Source: Bacteroidaceae bacterium
Lineage (GTDB): Bacteria; Bacteroidota; Bacteroidia; Bacteroidales; Bacteroidaceae
DNA: 29,232 nt
Direction: 5' to 3'
Assembly: GCA_017466065.1 (NCBI GenBank)
Contig: JAFTUV010000030.1
Location: 1 to 29,232, forward strand
In this document: positions 15,338-23,613 of the stretch, one piece after another
How positions within the stretch are numbered: the first letter of the stretch is position 1
Layout of the letters: the number at the start of each line of letters is the position of its first letter
The notes under the pieces: model-generated
What the model was told of the DNA's origin: nothing
The model's database searches: none
What the model saw: the letters and a program-made list of their open reading frames with translations, nothing else
Translations under genes and position numbers: made by a program

Positions 15338-16855
15338 ATGGTTATAAGTAAGGCCGATCAGGCATTGTTGAACAAGAAAGGAATCTCGGTAGAGCAGTTT
15401 GCCGAGCAGTTGAAATCTTTTAAAACCGGGTTCCCGTATCTGAAGATAGATGCGGCAGCAACGGTGGGGAAAGGGGTACTTGCTCCGTCTGCCGAGGAGA
15501 TTACTGCCTGTTTGCAGGTGTGGGACGATTATTGCAAGGAGGGAAACTCCATTGTTAAGTTTGTGCCGGCTTCGGGTGCGGCAAGCCGCATGTTCAAAGA
15601 TTTGTTTGCATTCTTGAGCGCCGAATACGATGCTCCTGAAACAAATTTCGAGAAGAATTTTTTTGCAAACATCGATAAATTTGCTTTCTATGGCGAGCTC
15701 GACGAGATATGCAGCAAGAACAACTCTGCATCGGTTAAGGAACTTATCGCAGCCGGAAACTATAAAGCTGTAGTATTCAATCTTCTCGATTTTACAGGAA
15801 TGAACTATGGTTCGCTTCCAAAGGGATTGCTTAAATTTCATTCCTATGAGGACGATGTACGCACTGCTGCCGAAGAACACTTTGTAGAGGGTGCAATGTA
15901 TGCGGCAATGGGCAGCAAAGTACGTCTGCATTTTACTGTATCGCCCAATCACAAGGCTTTGTTCGAGGCTTTGGTTGCCGAGCGCAAGCCTGTTTATGAA
16001 AAGATGTTCGGTATAGAGTATGAAATATCTTTTTCGGAGCAAAAGCAAAGCACCGATACTGTTGCTGCCGATGCGCAGAACGAGCCTTTCCGCGAGAACG
16101 GAGCCTTGGTATTCCGTCCCGGCGGTCACGGTGCGCTTATAGAAAATCTCAATGACATCGACGCCGATGTAATTTTCATCAAAAACATCGACAACGTTGT
16201 TCCCGACCGTCTGAAAGCCGATACCGTTACATACAAGAAACTGCTTGCCGGAATACTTGTCGGCTTGCAGAAAAAGGCATTTGGTTATCTGCAACTGATT
16301 GACAGCGGTAAATATACTCACGAGCAGGTGCAAGAGATGATTCACTTTGTACAGCAGAGTCTTATGTGTCGCAATTTGGATATAAAGGATATGGAGGATT
16401 GCGAACTTGTTCTGTATTTGCGCAAGAAACTGAACCGTCCGATGCGTGTATGCGGTATGGTGAAAAACGTGGGCGAGCCGGGTGGTGGTCCGTTCCTTGC
16501 ATATAACCCCGATAATACGGTGTCGTTGCAGATATTGGAGAGTTCGCAGATTGATATGAATAATGCCGAAGCCAAGGCTATGTTCGAGAACGGGACACAC
16601 TTTAATCCGGTGGATTTGGTTTGTGCAGTAAAGAATTATAAGGGTGAGAAATTCGATTTACCATCGTACGTCGATAAGAATACAGGTTTCATCTCACATA
16701 AATCGAAGAATGGTCGCGAGCTTAAGGCTATGGAGCTGCCCGGTCTGTGGAATGGTGCCATGAGTGATTGGAGCACTGTTTTTGTGGAGGTGCCGCTTAT
16801 AACATTCAATCCTGTTAAGACTGTTAACGACCTCTTGCGCGATGTTCATCAGTAA
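15338..16855 (+). CDS. DUF4301 family protein
   Basis: The 505-residue cytoplasmic protein belongs to the Bacteroidetes DUF4301 family. The frame is open from 15227, but the promoter at 15267-15299 and the family-like N terminus (MVISKADQALL) place the start at 15338. Two motifs resemble nucleotidyltransferases: VPASGAASRMFK (76-87), like the glycine-rich loop of sugar-1-phosphate nucleotidyltransferases, and RPGGHGAL (260-267) followed by IFIKNIDNVVPD (279-290), like the GNG/GHG and DN motifs of UDP-sugar pyrophosphorylases. A nucleotidyltransferase-like fold is therefore inferred; no substrate can be named. The gene is divergent from relA and convergent with dxs, with a shared hairpin between. 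Confidence 0.88.
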   Translation: MVISKADQALLNKKGISVEQFAEQLKSFKTGFPYLKIDAAATVGKGVLAPSAEEITACLQVWDDYCKEGNSIVKFVPASGAASRMFKDLFAFLSAEYDAPETNFEKNFFANIDKFAFYGELDEICSKNNSASVKELIAAGNYKAVVFNLLDFTGMNYGSLPKGLLKFHSYEDDVRTAAEEHFVEGAMYAAMGSKVRLHFTVSPNHKALFEALVAERKPVYEKMFGIEYEISFSEQKQSTDTVAADAQNEPFRENGALVFRPGGHGALIENLNDIDADVIFIKNIDNVVPDRLKADTVTYKKLLAGILVGLQKKAFGYLQLIDSGKYTHEQVQEMIHFVQQSLMCRNLDIKDMEDCELVLYLRKKLNRPMRVCGMVKNVGEPGGGPFLAYNPDNTVSLQILESSQIDMNNAEAKAMFENGTHFNPVDLVCAVKNYKGEKFDLPSYVDKNTGFISHKSKNGRELKAMELPGLWNGAMSDWSTVFVEVPLITFNPVKTVNDLLRDVHQ

Positions 16856-16862
16856 TAAAAAC

Positions 16863-16899
16863 AATCAGCGGTGTTGCCCAATATGGCACACCGCTGATT
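16863..16899. terminator. Convergent hairpin between the DUF4301 gene and dxs
   Basis: AATCAGCGGTG (16863-16873) pairs with CACCGCTGATT (16889-16899), and TGCC pairs with GGCA inside, with one bulged T. A/T-rich flanks on both sides suggest use in both directions. Confidence 0.8.
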
Positions 16900-16919
16900 T
16901 GTTATAGTTAATACACTTC

Positions 16920-18677
16920 TTATAACAACTGTTCAATATCTTCTGTTATTTGTTCCGGCGTAAGTCGATTTTCCTTCAATAATTCATTTACATTGTAACG
17001 ATCGATAAATTCTTTTCTTATGCCGTAGCAAAGCGTGCGTATATTGCTGTTGCCATAGAAACGTGCAATCTTTTCGCCAAAGCCTCCGTCAAGAATTCCA
17101 TCCTCCAATGTCACAATAATGTCGTGTGACGATTTTATTTCGTTCAGCATATTGCTGTCTAATCCCGAAATATATCGTGGATTAATCAGAGTGGGGTGTA
17201 TTCCTGTTCTTCGTTCTATCTCAACAGCTGTTTTTCGCCCCAAAGAGTAGAACGAGCCAAGAGCAATAATTGCAATGCGTTCACCGGTTTCAACTTTCTG
17301 ATACCTGTTTAAATTGCTGTAATCATTGTCGGTAAAAAGTACATCGCTTGCAGTTACATGTGCAGGAACACGTATGGCTACAGGGTGTTTTTGTTGATCA
17401 ACAGCCCAATTAAGCATCGCAATATACTCCTCCTTGCATGTAGGTGCAAGATAAACAAGGTTGGGTATGTTGCCAAGTAGCGGAATATCGAAAATTCCAA
17501 GATGCGTAACATCGTTCATTCCATACACTGATGCGGCAAATACACATATCACAGCCGGATTGTTATTTATGCACAGGTCTTGCGACATTTGGTCGTAAGT
17601 TCGTTGTATGAAACTGCTGTATACAGCCCATAATGGACGGCAACCGGCCGATGCCAGCCCCGAAGCGACAGCAACAGCATGTTCTTCTGCTATTCCAACA
17701 TCGATGAATTGCGAGCCTAATGCTTGTCGTTGCGAAGAATTAAGGCCGAATACTCCCGGAGTTCCCGATGTTATAGCTACGAAGCGTGGGTTGTTTGCTG
17801 CTGTTTCAATCACAATTTTTCCGGTAATTGTGTTGTAGTTTTCCACCTCGCTGTTATCGTGTTTGCCCTTTCCTGTTGCAATGTCGAATGGGCCACTGAA
17901 ATGGTATTTTTCTCTGTTTTCCTCGGCGTATGACAGGCCTTTTCCTTTCTGTGTACATATATGAACCACTGTGGGCTTACTGCAATCTTTTACTTCGTGG
18001 AAGATTTTGATAAGTTCCGAGATGTTGTTGCCGTCGGCAAGGAAACGGTAGTCGAGTGAAAGGCTCTTGAAAAAGTTACATTCTGTCGTTCCGTTTGTTT
18101 GGCGCAACTGTGCAAGGTTTTCATACAATCCGCCATGATTCTCGGCTATAGACATTTCGTTGTCGTTCACCACAATTATCATATTGCTGTTTAGTGTGCC
18201 GGCGTTACTTAATCCTTCGAATGCTTCACCACCGCTTAACGAACCGTCGCCAATAACAGCAATGATGTTGCCTGTTTCTCCCTTTAAGTCACGTGCTTTT
18301 GCAAGGCCGCAGGCAAGACTGACGGATGTAGATGTGTGTCCTATGTTGAAGAAATCGTGCTCGCTTTCTTCGGGGTTGGTATAACCCGAAACATCACCAT
18401 AATGAGTGAGATCAAGATAGGCCTCGGCACGTCCCGTAAGCATCTTGTGGGTATAGCATTGGTGGGATACATCGAATACAATTTTGTCGATGGGCGAGTT
18501 GAATACATAGTGCATTGCTATTGTTGCTTCAACCATGCCTAAATTGGGGCCTACATGCCCTCCACACTTGCTCAATCGTACGATAAGTGCTTTGCGTATC
18601 TCTTTCGATAGTGTATTAAGTTGTTCTATGCCGAGTGACTTAATATCTTTTGGCGATTTTACATTTTCTATATACAT
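16920..18677 (-). CDS. dxs: 1-deoxy-D-xylulose-5-phosphate synthase, short form
   Basis: This 585-residue TPP-dependent enzyme would condense pyruvate and glyceraldehyde-3-phosphate at the entry to the MEP isoprenoid pathway and to thiamine/pyridoxal synthesis. Motifs include SKCGGHVGPNLG (His41), DVSHQCYTHKMLTGR, the TPP motif GDGSLSGGEAFEG to NDNEMSIAEN (143-180), and DVGIAEEHAVAVASG with the catalytic Glu. It is shorter than typical DXS (about 620-640), and the usual GPxDGHD segment reads RFLADGNN (211-218). It may be a divergent second DXS with altered specificity. It is last in a run after aroE and the LtaS-like gene, 24 bp behind the latter. Confidence 0.85.
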   Translation of the reverse strand: MYIENVKSPKDIKSLGIEQLNTLSKEIRKALIVRLSKCGGHVGPNLGMVEATIAMHYVFNSPIDKIVFDVSHQCYTHKMLTGRAEAYLDLTHYGDVSGYTNPEESEHDFFNIGHTSTSVSLACGLAKARDLKGETGNIIAVIGDGSLSGGEAFEGLSNAGTLNSNMIIVVNDNEMSIAENHGGLYENLAQLRQTNGTTECNFFKSLSLDYRFLADGNNISELIKIFHEVKDCSKPTVVHICTQKGKGLSYAEENREKYHFSGPFDIATGKGKHDNSEVENYNTITGKIVIETAANNPRFVAITSGTPGVFGLNSSQRQALGSQFIDVGIAEEHAVAVASGLASAGCRPLWAVYSSFIQRTYDQMSQDLCINNNPAVICVFAASVYGMNDVTHLGIFDIPLLGNIPNLVYLAPTCKEEYIAMLNWAVDQQKHPVAIRVPAHVTASDVLFTDNDYSNLNRYQKVETGERIAIIALGSFYSLGRKTAVEIERRTGIHPTLINPRYISGLDSNMLNEIKSSHDIIVTLEDGILDGGFGEKIARFYGNSNIRTLCYGIRKEFIDRYNVNELLKENRLTPEQITEDIEQLL

Positions 18678-18701
18678 ATAATTAATGATAAATTACAATT
18701 T

Positions 18702-20723
18702 TTACTGTTTCCTAAAATGTTGCTGATAATAAATCTTCATTAATGTTTCGCGAGCCTGCATCATCCGACTGATAGAGTCGTTCTTTTCGCTGTTGGGCGA
18801 GAGAGTCTGCTTCTCGTTGTAGCTGAAATAGATGCTGTCGGGCTGTGTGGTGTCGAGCAGGTTGTTGCCCAGGCACAGATACTCGGTCCCGGGTGCAAAG
18901 GCCAATGGTGCGAGGGTGGGGAGCAGGTCGTAGTGTGAACCGTAACGTTCTTCAATCCGTTGTTTTTCGCTTGCTGCAGGGCGGTACTCCGGGGGCAGGT
19001 ATATATATGTTGCAACAGCATGACGTTTCTCGGCCGGAACGTGCCCGGCAGAATAGTCGAGTATGCTGCGAACATTGTGGTCGCCGGTAATTATTATAAT
19101 GGTGTTGCGGGCAAGTGTCGATTGTTTGAAATGGTCGAGGAAACACCCAAGGCTTTCGTTTGTGTATTGTATTCCTAAACCATATTTTTTAAGAACATCG
19201 TTGTCGCCTTTAAGATCGGCCGATGTGTACCATAAATCGGTAAGTGGTGGAAGTTGCATGTTTTCCGGATAGGTGAACGGTGGGTGGTTGGTGGTGGTGA
19301 GTGCCATCACAAATTGCGGGTTGTCGCTGCTGTTTCTCTTCTCCATTCTTTCAAGAATGTATTGCAACAGAAACTCATCGTAGACGCCAATCTCGCTTGT
19401 TGTGCTTCCGTCTATTCTCTCAAGTACCTCGCGACGGCCTATTACGGTGTCGAATTTCTGAAGCATCAGTCCTTCGAGCACATTTTCCCAAGTTGGGTCC
19501 ATGCCTGTGATGAAGGCTGTACTATAGCCGTTTGTTTTAAAGGGGTAGGCTATGGAACTGTTGAACGACTCGTAGCGGTAGCGCGAATTGAAAAAGTGCA
19601 TGTAGGGCATGCCCATTGCAACAGTTTCGAGTGTGTATATTGTTCCGTTGCGCACCGATTGAATGTTCTTCATGTAAATGTCTTCTTTCAGATGTTGACG
19701 CATGGCACCAAGTATGTTCAACGAATCGTTGCGGTCCATCGTTAGCAGATGGTTGCTCCAACTTTCGTTAAGGATAAGCAATACGTTTGGGTGTGTCTTA
19801 CCCCCCCATTTATCAGTATAACTGCTTGTTACTCTTTTGAATAGTGCATTGTAAACCGAATCTTCGCTGCTTGTTGCAATGCTGTCTGTTGAAAGGCCGG
19901 CTGTTGCAATTGCATCACCTATCGAGGCAAATCCATTTTCTTTAAGCAGCTTTTTATCGCTCACAAGTTTGAAGCTGTTCTTGCGCTCCTTGTATGCCTT
20001 CTTAAGCATATATATGCAGTTTGGCACAGAGCTGTTCATTACCTCGTCGGTAGATACTACAAATGCTTCCACTTGAAGTGTGTATTGCGTTACCGAACCA
20101 CGCATGAAGATGAATGTGAGTGCTATGATAAGTAGCGATGCAGTGATTGTGGCTGTTGTTCCCATCTGGTGGTGTACCGAGGTTTTTATGTGCTGTATGT
20201 ATTTGCCGGCAATGGATACAAGGCAACCTGCGGCCACAACTCCTGCAAGTATCGACAAGAAGGGGTAGTCTTGCCACATGGTTTGCAATAACCCCAGCGG
20301 GCCTTCGTCGAAGAAGTCGAAGAATACAACATTATATCGGCTGTTGAAGTTCCGGTAAAAAAATACTTCGGCAGTGGCAAGCAATGCGAGCAGTGCAAGC
20401 ATCACCGCATAATAGTAGCGCATGAAGCTGCTTGCTTTTTTTGAAGCTTTATCGCCTATGTGCGGTGTGGCAAGAGCCAACACTATTGCAGGCAACGAAA
20501 CATAAGTGACAGCCTGTATATCGAAACGCCATGCGTTCCACACAAGTAATGGCAGGCTGTTGCCGTGTGCAACAAGATTATCGGTTGTTGTGTGTGTAAA
20601 CAGGTAGATTACACGCGAACATATAAAGATGATTAACCCTATTATCTGATACATCCATATTTGGGTGTATAATGTTAAGAGGCGTGCCGTTACGGTTTTG
20701 TTTTTATTGTATTGTTCGGTCAT
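18702..20723 (-). CDS. LtaS/MdoB-like sulfatase-fold phosphotransferase, membrane bound
   Basis: The 673-residue protein has about five N-terminal membrane helices (near 23-42, 65-85, 104-121, 155-172, 190-207) and an extracytoplasmic alkaline-phosphatase-superfamily domain (about 310-640). Visible metal and catalytic elements are NVLLILNESWS (Glu320), VRNGTIYTLE (Thr361, likely nucleophile), TTNHPPFTYP and IIIITGDHNVRS. Such enzymes transfer phosphoglycerol or phosphoethanolamine to glycans or lipids. The frame is open 18 codons further upstream, but the ATG at 20723 overlaps the aroE stop as ATGA and is the likely start, implying translational coupling. The exact substrate is unknown. Confidence 0.88.
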   Translation of the reverse strand: MTEQYNKNKTVTARLLTLYTQIWMYQIIGLIIFICSRVIYLFTHTTTDNLVAHGNSLPLLVWNAWRFDIQAVTYVSLPAIVLALATPHIGDKASKKASSFMRYYYAVMLALLALLATAEVFFYRNFNSRYNVVFFDFFDEGPLGLLQTMWQDYPFLSILAGVVAAGCLVSIAGKYIQHIKTSVHHQMGTTATITASLLIIALTFIFMRGSVTQYTLQVEAFVVSTDEVMNSSVPNCIYMLKKAYKERKNSFKLVSDKKLLKENGFASIGDAIATAGLSTDSIATSSEDSVYNALFKRVTSSYTDKWGGKTHPNVLLILNESWSNHLLTMDRNDSLNILGAMRQHLKEDIYMKNIQSVRNGTIYTLETVAMGMPYMHFFNSRYRYESFNSSIAYPFKTNGYSTAFITGMDPTWENVLEGLMLQKFDTVIGRREVLERIDGSTTSEIGVYDEFLLQYILERMEKRNSSDNPQFVMALTTTNHPPFTYPENMQLPPLTDLWYTSADLKGDNDVLKKYGLGIQYTNESLGCFLDHFKQSTLARNTIIIITGDHNVRSILDYSAGHVPAEKRHAVATYIYLPPEYRPAASEKQRIEERYGSHYDLLPTLAPLAFAPGTEYLCLGNNLLDTTQPDSIYFSYNEKQTLSPNSEKNDSISRMMQARETLMKIYYQQHFRKQ

Positions 20724-21481
20724 TGTGTATCTTTTTTGTTCCAAATTTCCCACGAAGCCAGTGCTTGCAGGTACCACATCTCGTATCCGCTTTTGGTTTG
20801 TGCACCTTGGGCTGCACCTTTTTGCAGGAAGAGGGTGTTCTCGGGGTTGTAGACAACATCGTACAACAGATGCCTGTTCGTCAGTTTGTTATAGGGAATA
20901 TCGGGGCATTTGTCTACACCATGGCCCACCATGCCAAGTGGTGTACAGTTTATTATAAGTGTGTGTGTGTTCATTATCTCGTCGGTCAGTTGTTCGTATG
21001 CAATTGCATTTTCGCTTGCTTTGCGCGATACAAAAATGTGTTCTATTCCCAACGTGTTCAACGAGTAGGAGACGGCTTTTGATACACCGCCTGTACCCAA
21101 TATAAGTGCCTTATTGTGCCTGCCCTTGGTAAGCGGTTCGAGCGAACGGGTGAAGCCTATGACGTCGCTGTTGTAGCCTTTCAGGTGGGGGCGGCCGTTG
21201 CTGTCGCGTGTTATCTTAACCACGTTTACAGCCATAATGCCTTTTGCTTCGTCGCTTATCTCCTCCAAGTAGTCCATCACCTGCAACTTATAGGGGATTG
21301 TTACGTTGAAACCGCACAGCAGAGGGTGGTTTTCAAGTATCTCGGGCAATTTTTCGATATTTTCTATTTCGAATGGAATATATTCGGCATCTATGCCTTC
21401 ATTGGCAAATTTATTATTGAAAAATGCGGGTGACGCCGATTGCCCCAAAGGGCAGCCGATTATTCCGTACTCCTTTTTCAT
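20720..21481 (-). CDS. aroE: Shikimate dehydrogenase
   Basis: The 253-residue enzyme reduces 3-dehydroshikimate to shikimate with NADPH in aromatic amino acid synthesis. The substrate site is seen in PLGQSASP (Ser15, Ser17), NVTIPYK (59-65, catalytic Lys65), AVN (83-85) and GYNSD (Asp105). The dinucleotide loop is GTGGVSKA (128-135). Length is slightly short for the family (about 270), as in other Bacteroidetes AroE. A hairpin at 21503-21540 separates it from purC, while its stop overlaps the start of the LtaS-like gene, so it heads a three-gene run aroE, LtaS-like, dxs. Confidence 0.95.
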   Translation of the reverse strand: MKKEYGIIGCPLGQSASPAFFNNKFANEGIDAEYIPFEIENIEKLPEILENHPLLCGFNVTIPYKLQVMDYLEEISDEAKGIMAVNVVKITRDSNGRPHLKGYNSDVIGFTRSLEPLTKGRHNKALILGTGGVSKAVSYSLNTLGIEHIFVSRKASENAIAYEQLTDEIMNTHTLIINCTPLGMVGHGVDKCPDIPYNKLTNRHLLYDVVYNPENTLFLQKGAAQGAQTKSGYEMWYLQALASWEIWNKKDTQ

Positions 21482-21502
21482 CTCTTTAAGGTTATATATT
21501 TT

Positions 21503-21540
21503 ATTGTGGCGAGGTAAGCATTCATGCCCCTCGCCACAAT
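21503..21540 (-). terminator. Terminator between purC and aroE
   Basis: A perfect 12-bp stem, ATTGTGGCGAGG (21503-21514) with CCTCGCCACAAT (21529-21540), lies after purC and only 22 bp before the aroE start. It probably ends the phoH-purC transcript, or attenuates readthrough into aroE. Confidence 0.8.
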
Positions 21541-21557
21541 AGTTGTAGTTTGTAGTT

Positions 21558-22508
21558 TTATTTATTTGCGAGATATTCGCTTACATTCTTTTCTATACGT
21601 GTGTTCAGGTTGTCGGTATCGGCTTTCACAAACTTCTCGCCTGTGATGTTTTCGTATAGTTCGATGTAACGGTTGCTTATGTTCTCAACAATGGCGTCGG
21701 TCATCTCAGGTACCTGTTGTCCCTCTTTACCTTGGAAACCGTTGTCCATCAACCATTCGCGAACAAACTCCTTCGACAGCTGTTTCTGTGGTTCGCCTTT
21801 CTCGAATTTCTCTTGGTAGCCTTCGGCATAGAAGTAACGCGAAGAGTCGGGTGTGTGAATTTCGTCCATCAGGTAGATTGTGCCATTATGTTTTCCGAAC
21901 TCATATTTTGTATCTACAAGTATCAATCCGCGCTCGGCTGCAATTTCTGTTCCGCGATTGAACAGTGCGATGGTGTATTTTTCCAACAGTGCATACTCCT
22001 CGGGGGTTGCAAGGCCGCGTGCCAGAATCTCCTCTTTAGAAATATCAGCATCGTGCTCGCCAATCTCGGCTTTTGTTGTGGGGGTTATTATCGGTTCTGG
22101 GAACTTCTGATTCTCTTTCATGCCTTCGGGAAGCTTAACTCCGCATATTTCGCGTACACCGCTTTTGTAGGCACGCCAAGCCGAACCGCACAGGTAGCCG
22201 CGCACAATCATTTCAATGGGGAACCCTTCGCACAGCACACCTACAGTTACCATGGGGTCGGGGGTTGCAAGCTTCCAGTTGGGGCAGATGTCGGTTGTTG
22301 CATCAAGGAATTTTGCTGCTATCTGGTTGAGCATCTGTCCTTTGAACGGGATACCTTTGGGCAGCACCACGTCGAAGGCCGATATGCGGTCGGTTGCCAC
22401 CATCACAAGTTTGTCGTTGTCTACGAAATATACATCGCGCACCTTGCCATGATATACTTTGTTCTGTTTCTCGAAATTAAAATCTGTGTTTGTCAAAACT
22501 TTTGCCAT
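21558..22508 (-). CDS. purC: Phosphoribosylaminoimidazole-succinocarboxamide synthase
   Basis: This SAICAR synthetase joins CAIR and aspartate with ATP in purine biosynthesis. The chosen start gives 316 residues beginning [12 protein letters not shown], the usual N terminus. An 18-codon upstream extension to 22562 would run into the phoH coding region and is rejected. Motifs include [46 protein letters not shown] and the late [22 protein letters not shown]. The family's longer Bacteroidetes/eukaryote-like form is about this length. It starts 16 bp after phoH and is co-transcribed with it. Confidence 0.95.
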   Translation of the reverse strand: MAKVLTNTDFNFEKQNKVYHGKVRDVYFVDNDKLVMVATDRISAFDVVLPKGIPFKGQMLNQIAAKFLDATTDICPNWKLATPDPMVTVGVLCEGFPIEMIVRGYLCGSAWRAYKSGVREICGVKLPEGMKENQKFPEPIITPTTKAEIGEHDADISKEEILARGLATPEEYALLEKYTIALFNRGTEIAAERGLILVDTKYEFGKHNGTIYLMDEIHTPDSSRYFYAEGYQEKFEKGEPQKQLSKEFVREWLMDNGFQGKEGQQVPEMTDAIVENISNRYIELYENITGEKFVKADTDNLNTRIEKNVSEYLANK

Positions 22509-22524
22509 AGTTCCTATATTATTT

Positions 22525-23469
22525 TTATTTGTTCTCTTTATCGTAGGCATCGTATGCTTCAACGATGCGTGTCACCAATTTATGGCGTACTATGTCTTTT
22601 TTGTTCAATTCAATGAAGCCGATTCCTTTAACATCGCGCAGAATGTGCAATGCCTGCACTAATCCGGAATTCTGTTTCTGTGGAAGATCTATTTGGGTGA
22701 GGTCGCCCGTAATTATCATTTTTGTGTTGTTACCCATTCGGGTAAGGAACATCTTTATCTGTTGTGGGGTGGTGTTCTGCGCCTCGTCCAAAATAACGAT
22801 TGCATCGTTCAGTGTGCGTCCGCGCATGAACGCAAGCGGTGCAATCTGTATTACATTGGTGTCCATGTACTCCTTTAACTTTGCCATAGGTATCATGTCC
22901 TCCAAAGCATCGTACAGGGGTTGCAGATAGGGGTCTATTTTGTCGCGCATATCACCGGGCAGGAATCCCAATTTCTCTCCTGCTTCCACAGCCGGACGGC
23001 TTAATATTATTTTGCGTACTTCGCGATTTTTCAGTGCACGCACAGCAAGTGCAATGGCAGTGTAGGTCTTGCCGCTGCCGGCAGGGCCTACAGCAAACAG
23101 CATGTCGTTCTTTCCAAACTGTTCTACCAAGCGGCATTGGTTCTCGCTGCGCGGATAGATGGGGCGGCCGTTTATGCTATACACAATAACATTGCTGTCG
23201 TTGCCCTTGTCACTGCGCTTTCCGTTAACAGCATCGATGATTGCCTCTTCGTTTATACTGTTGTACTTTACACAATGTTCGCGAAGCAATTCGATAACCT
23301 TCTTGAAACGTTCGGTTTCATCCTCGTCGCCCATGACTTTTATTATGTTGTCGCGGGCTACAATACGCAACTTGGGGTACAGTTTCTTAAGCATCTGCAA
23401 ATGCACGTTGTTTGCCCCGTAGAAACCTGCAGGGTCAATATCCTCAAGAATTATGTGGTTTTCAATCAT
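22525..23469 (-). CDS. phoH: PhoH-family ATPase
   Basis: The 314-residue cytoplasmic P-loop protein has Walker A GPAGSGKT (128-135), Walker B VILDEAQN (225-232), the [17 protein letters not shown] block and a late GDLTQIDLP sensor. An N-terminal KH-like region (about 1-95) is typical of the PhoH/YbeZ branch, which is linked to RNA metabolism and ribosome maturation. It is the first gene of the phoH-purC transcript and has a good promoter at 23517-23548. Confidence 0.95.
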   Translation of the reverse strand: MIENHIILEDIDPAGFYGANNVHLQMLKKLYPKLRIVARDNIIKVMGDEDETERFKKVIELLREHCVKYNSINEEAIIDAVNGKRSDKGNDSNVIVYSINGRPIYPRSENQCRLVEQFGKNDMLFAVGPAGSGKTYTAIALAVRALKNREVRKIILSRPAVEAGEKLGFLPGDMRDKIDPYLQPLYDALEDMIPMAKLKEYMDTNVIQIAPLAFMRGRTLNDAIVILDEAQNTTPQQIKMFLTRMGNNTKMIITGDLTQIDLPQKQNSGLVQALHILRDVKGIGFIELNKKDIVRHKLVTRIVEAYDAYDKENK

Positions 23470-23516
23470 TTATAAGCTTTCTTCTAAACTTTTGCGTTGG
23501 TTATGCAATTTTTATG

Positions 23517-23548
23517 CGAAGATAAATATTTCTCTTCTTTCAACCAAA
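23517..23548 (-). promoter_or_regulatory. Promoter for phoH-purC
   Basis: On the minus strand TTTG (23548 to 23545), a 20-nt spacer and TATCTTCG (23524 to 23517) match the Bacteroidetes consensus except C for T at one -7 position. The phoH start is 47 nt further on. Confidence 0.6.
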
Positions 23549-23570
23549 TTTCGGGGCTGTTATAAAATAT

Positions 23571-23599
23571 TAAGCCTCGACCATTGCAGTCGAGGCTTA
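23571..23599 (-). terminator. Terminator of the hydrogenase gene
   Basis: TAAGCCTCGAC (23571-23581) and GTCGAGGCTTA (23589-23599) form a perfect 11-bp stem with a 7-nt loop. On the minus strand it is followed by an A/T-rich tract, 14 bp after the hydrogenase stop. Confidence 0.85.
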
Positions 23600-23613
23600 A
23601 TATCTATTATTAG

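Noticed and set aside
20724..20777. N-terminal extension of the LtaS-like protein
   Set aside because: It lies inside aroE; the ATGA overlap at 20720-20723 is a normal coupled start.
22509..22562. N-terminal extension of PurC
   Set aside because: It overlaps the end of phoH and precedes the conserved PurC N terminus.
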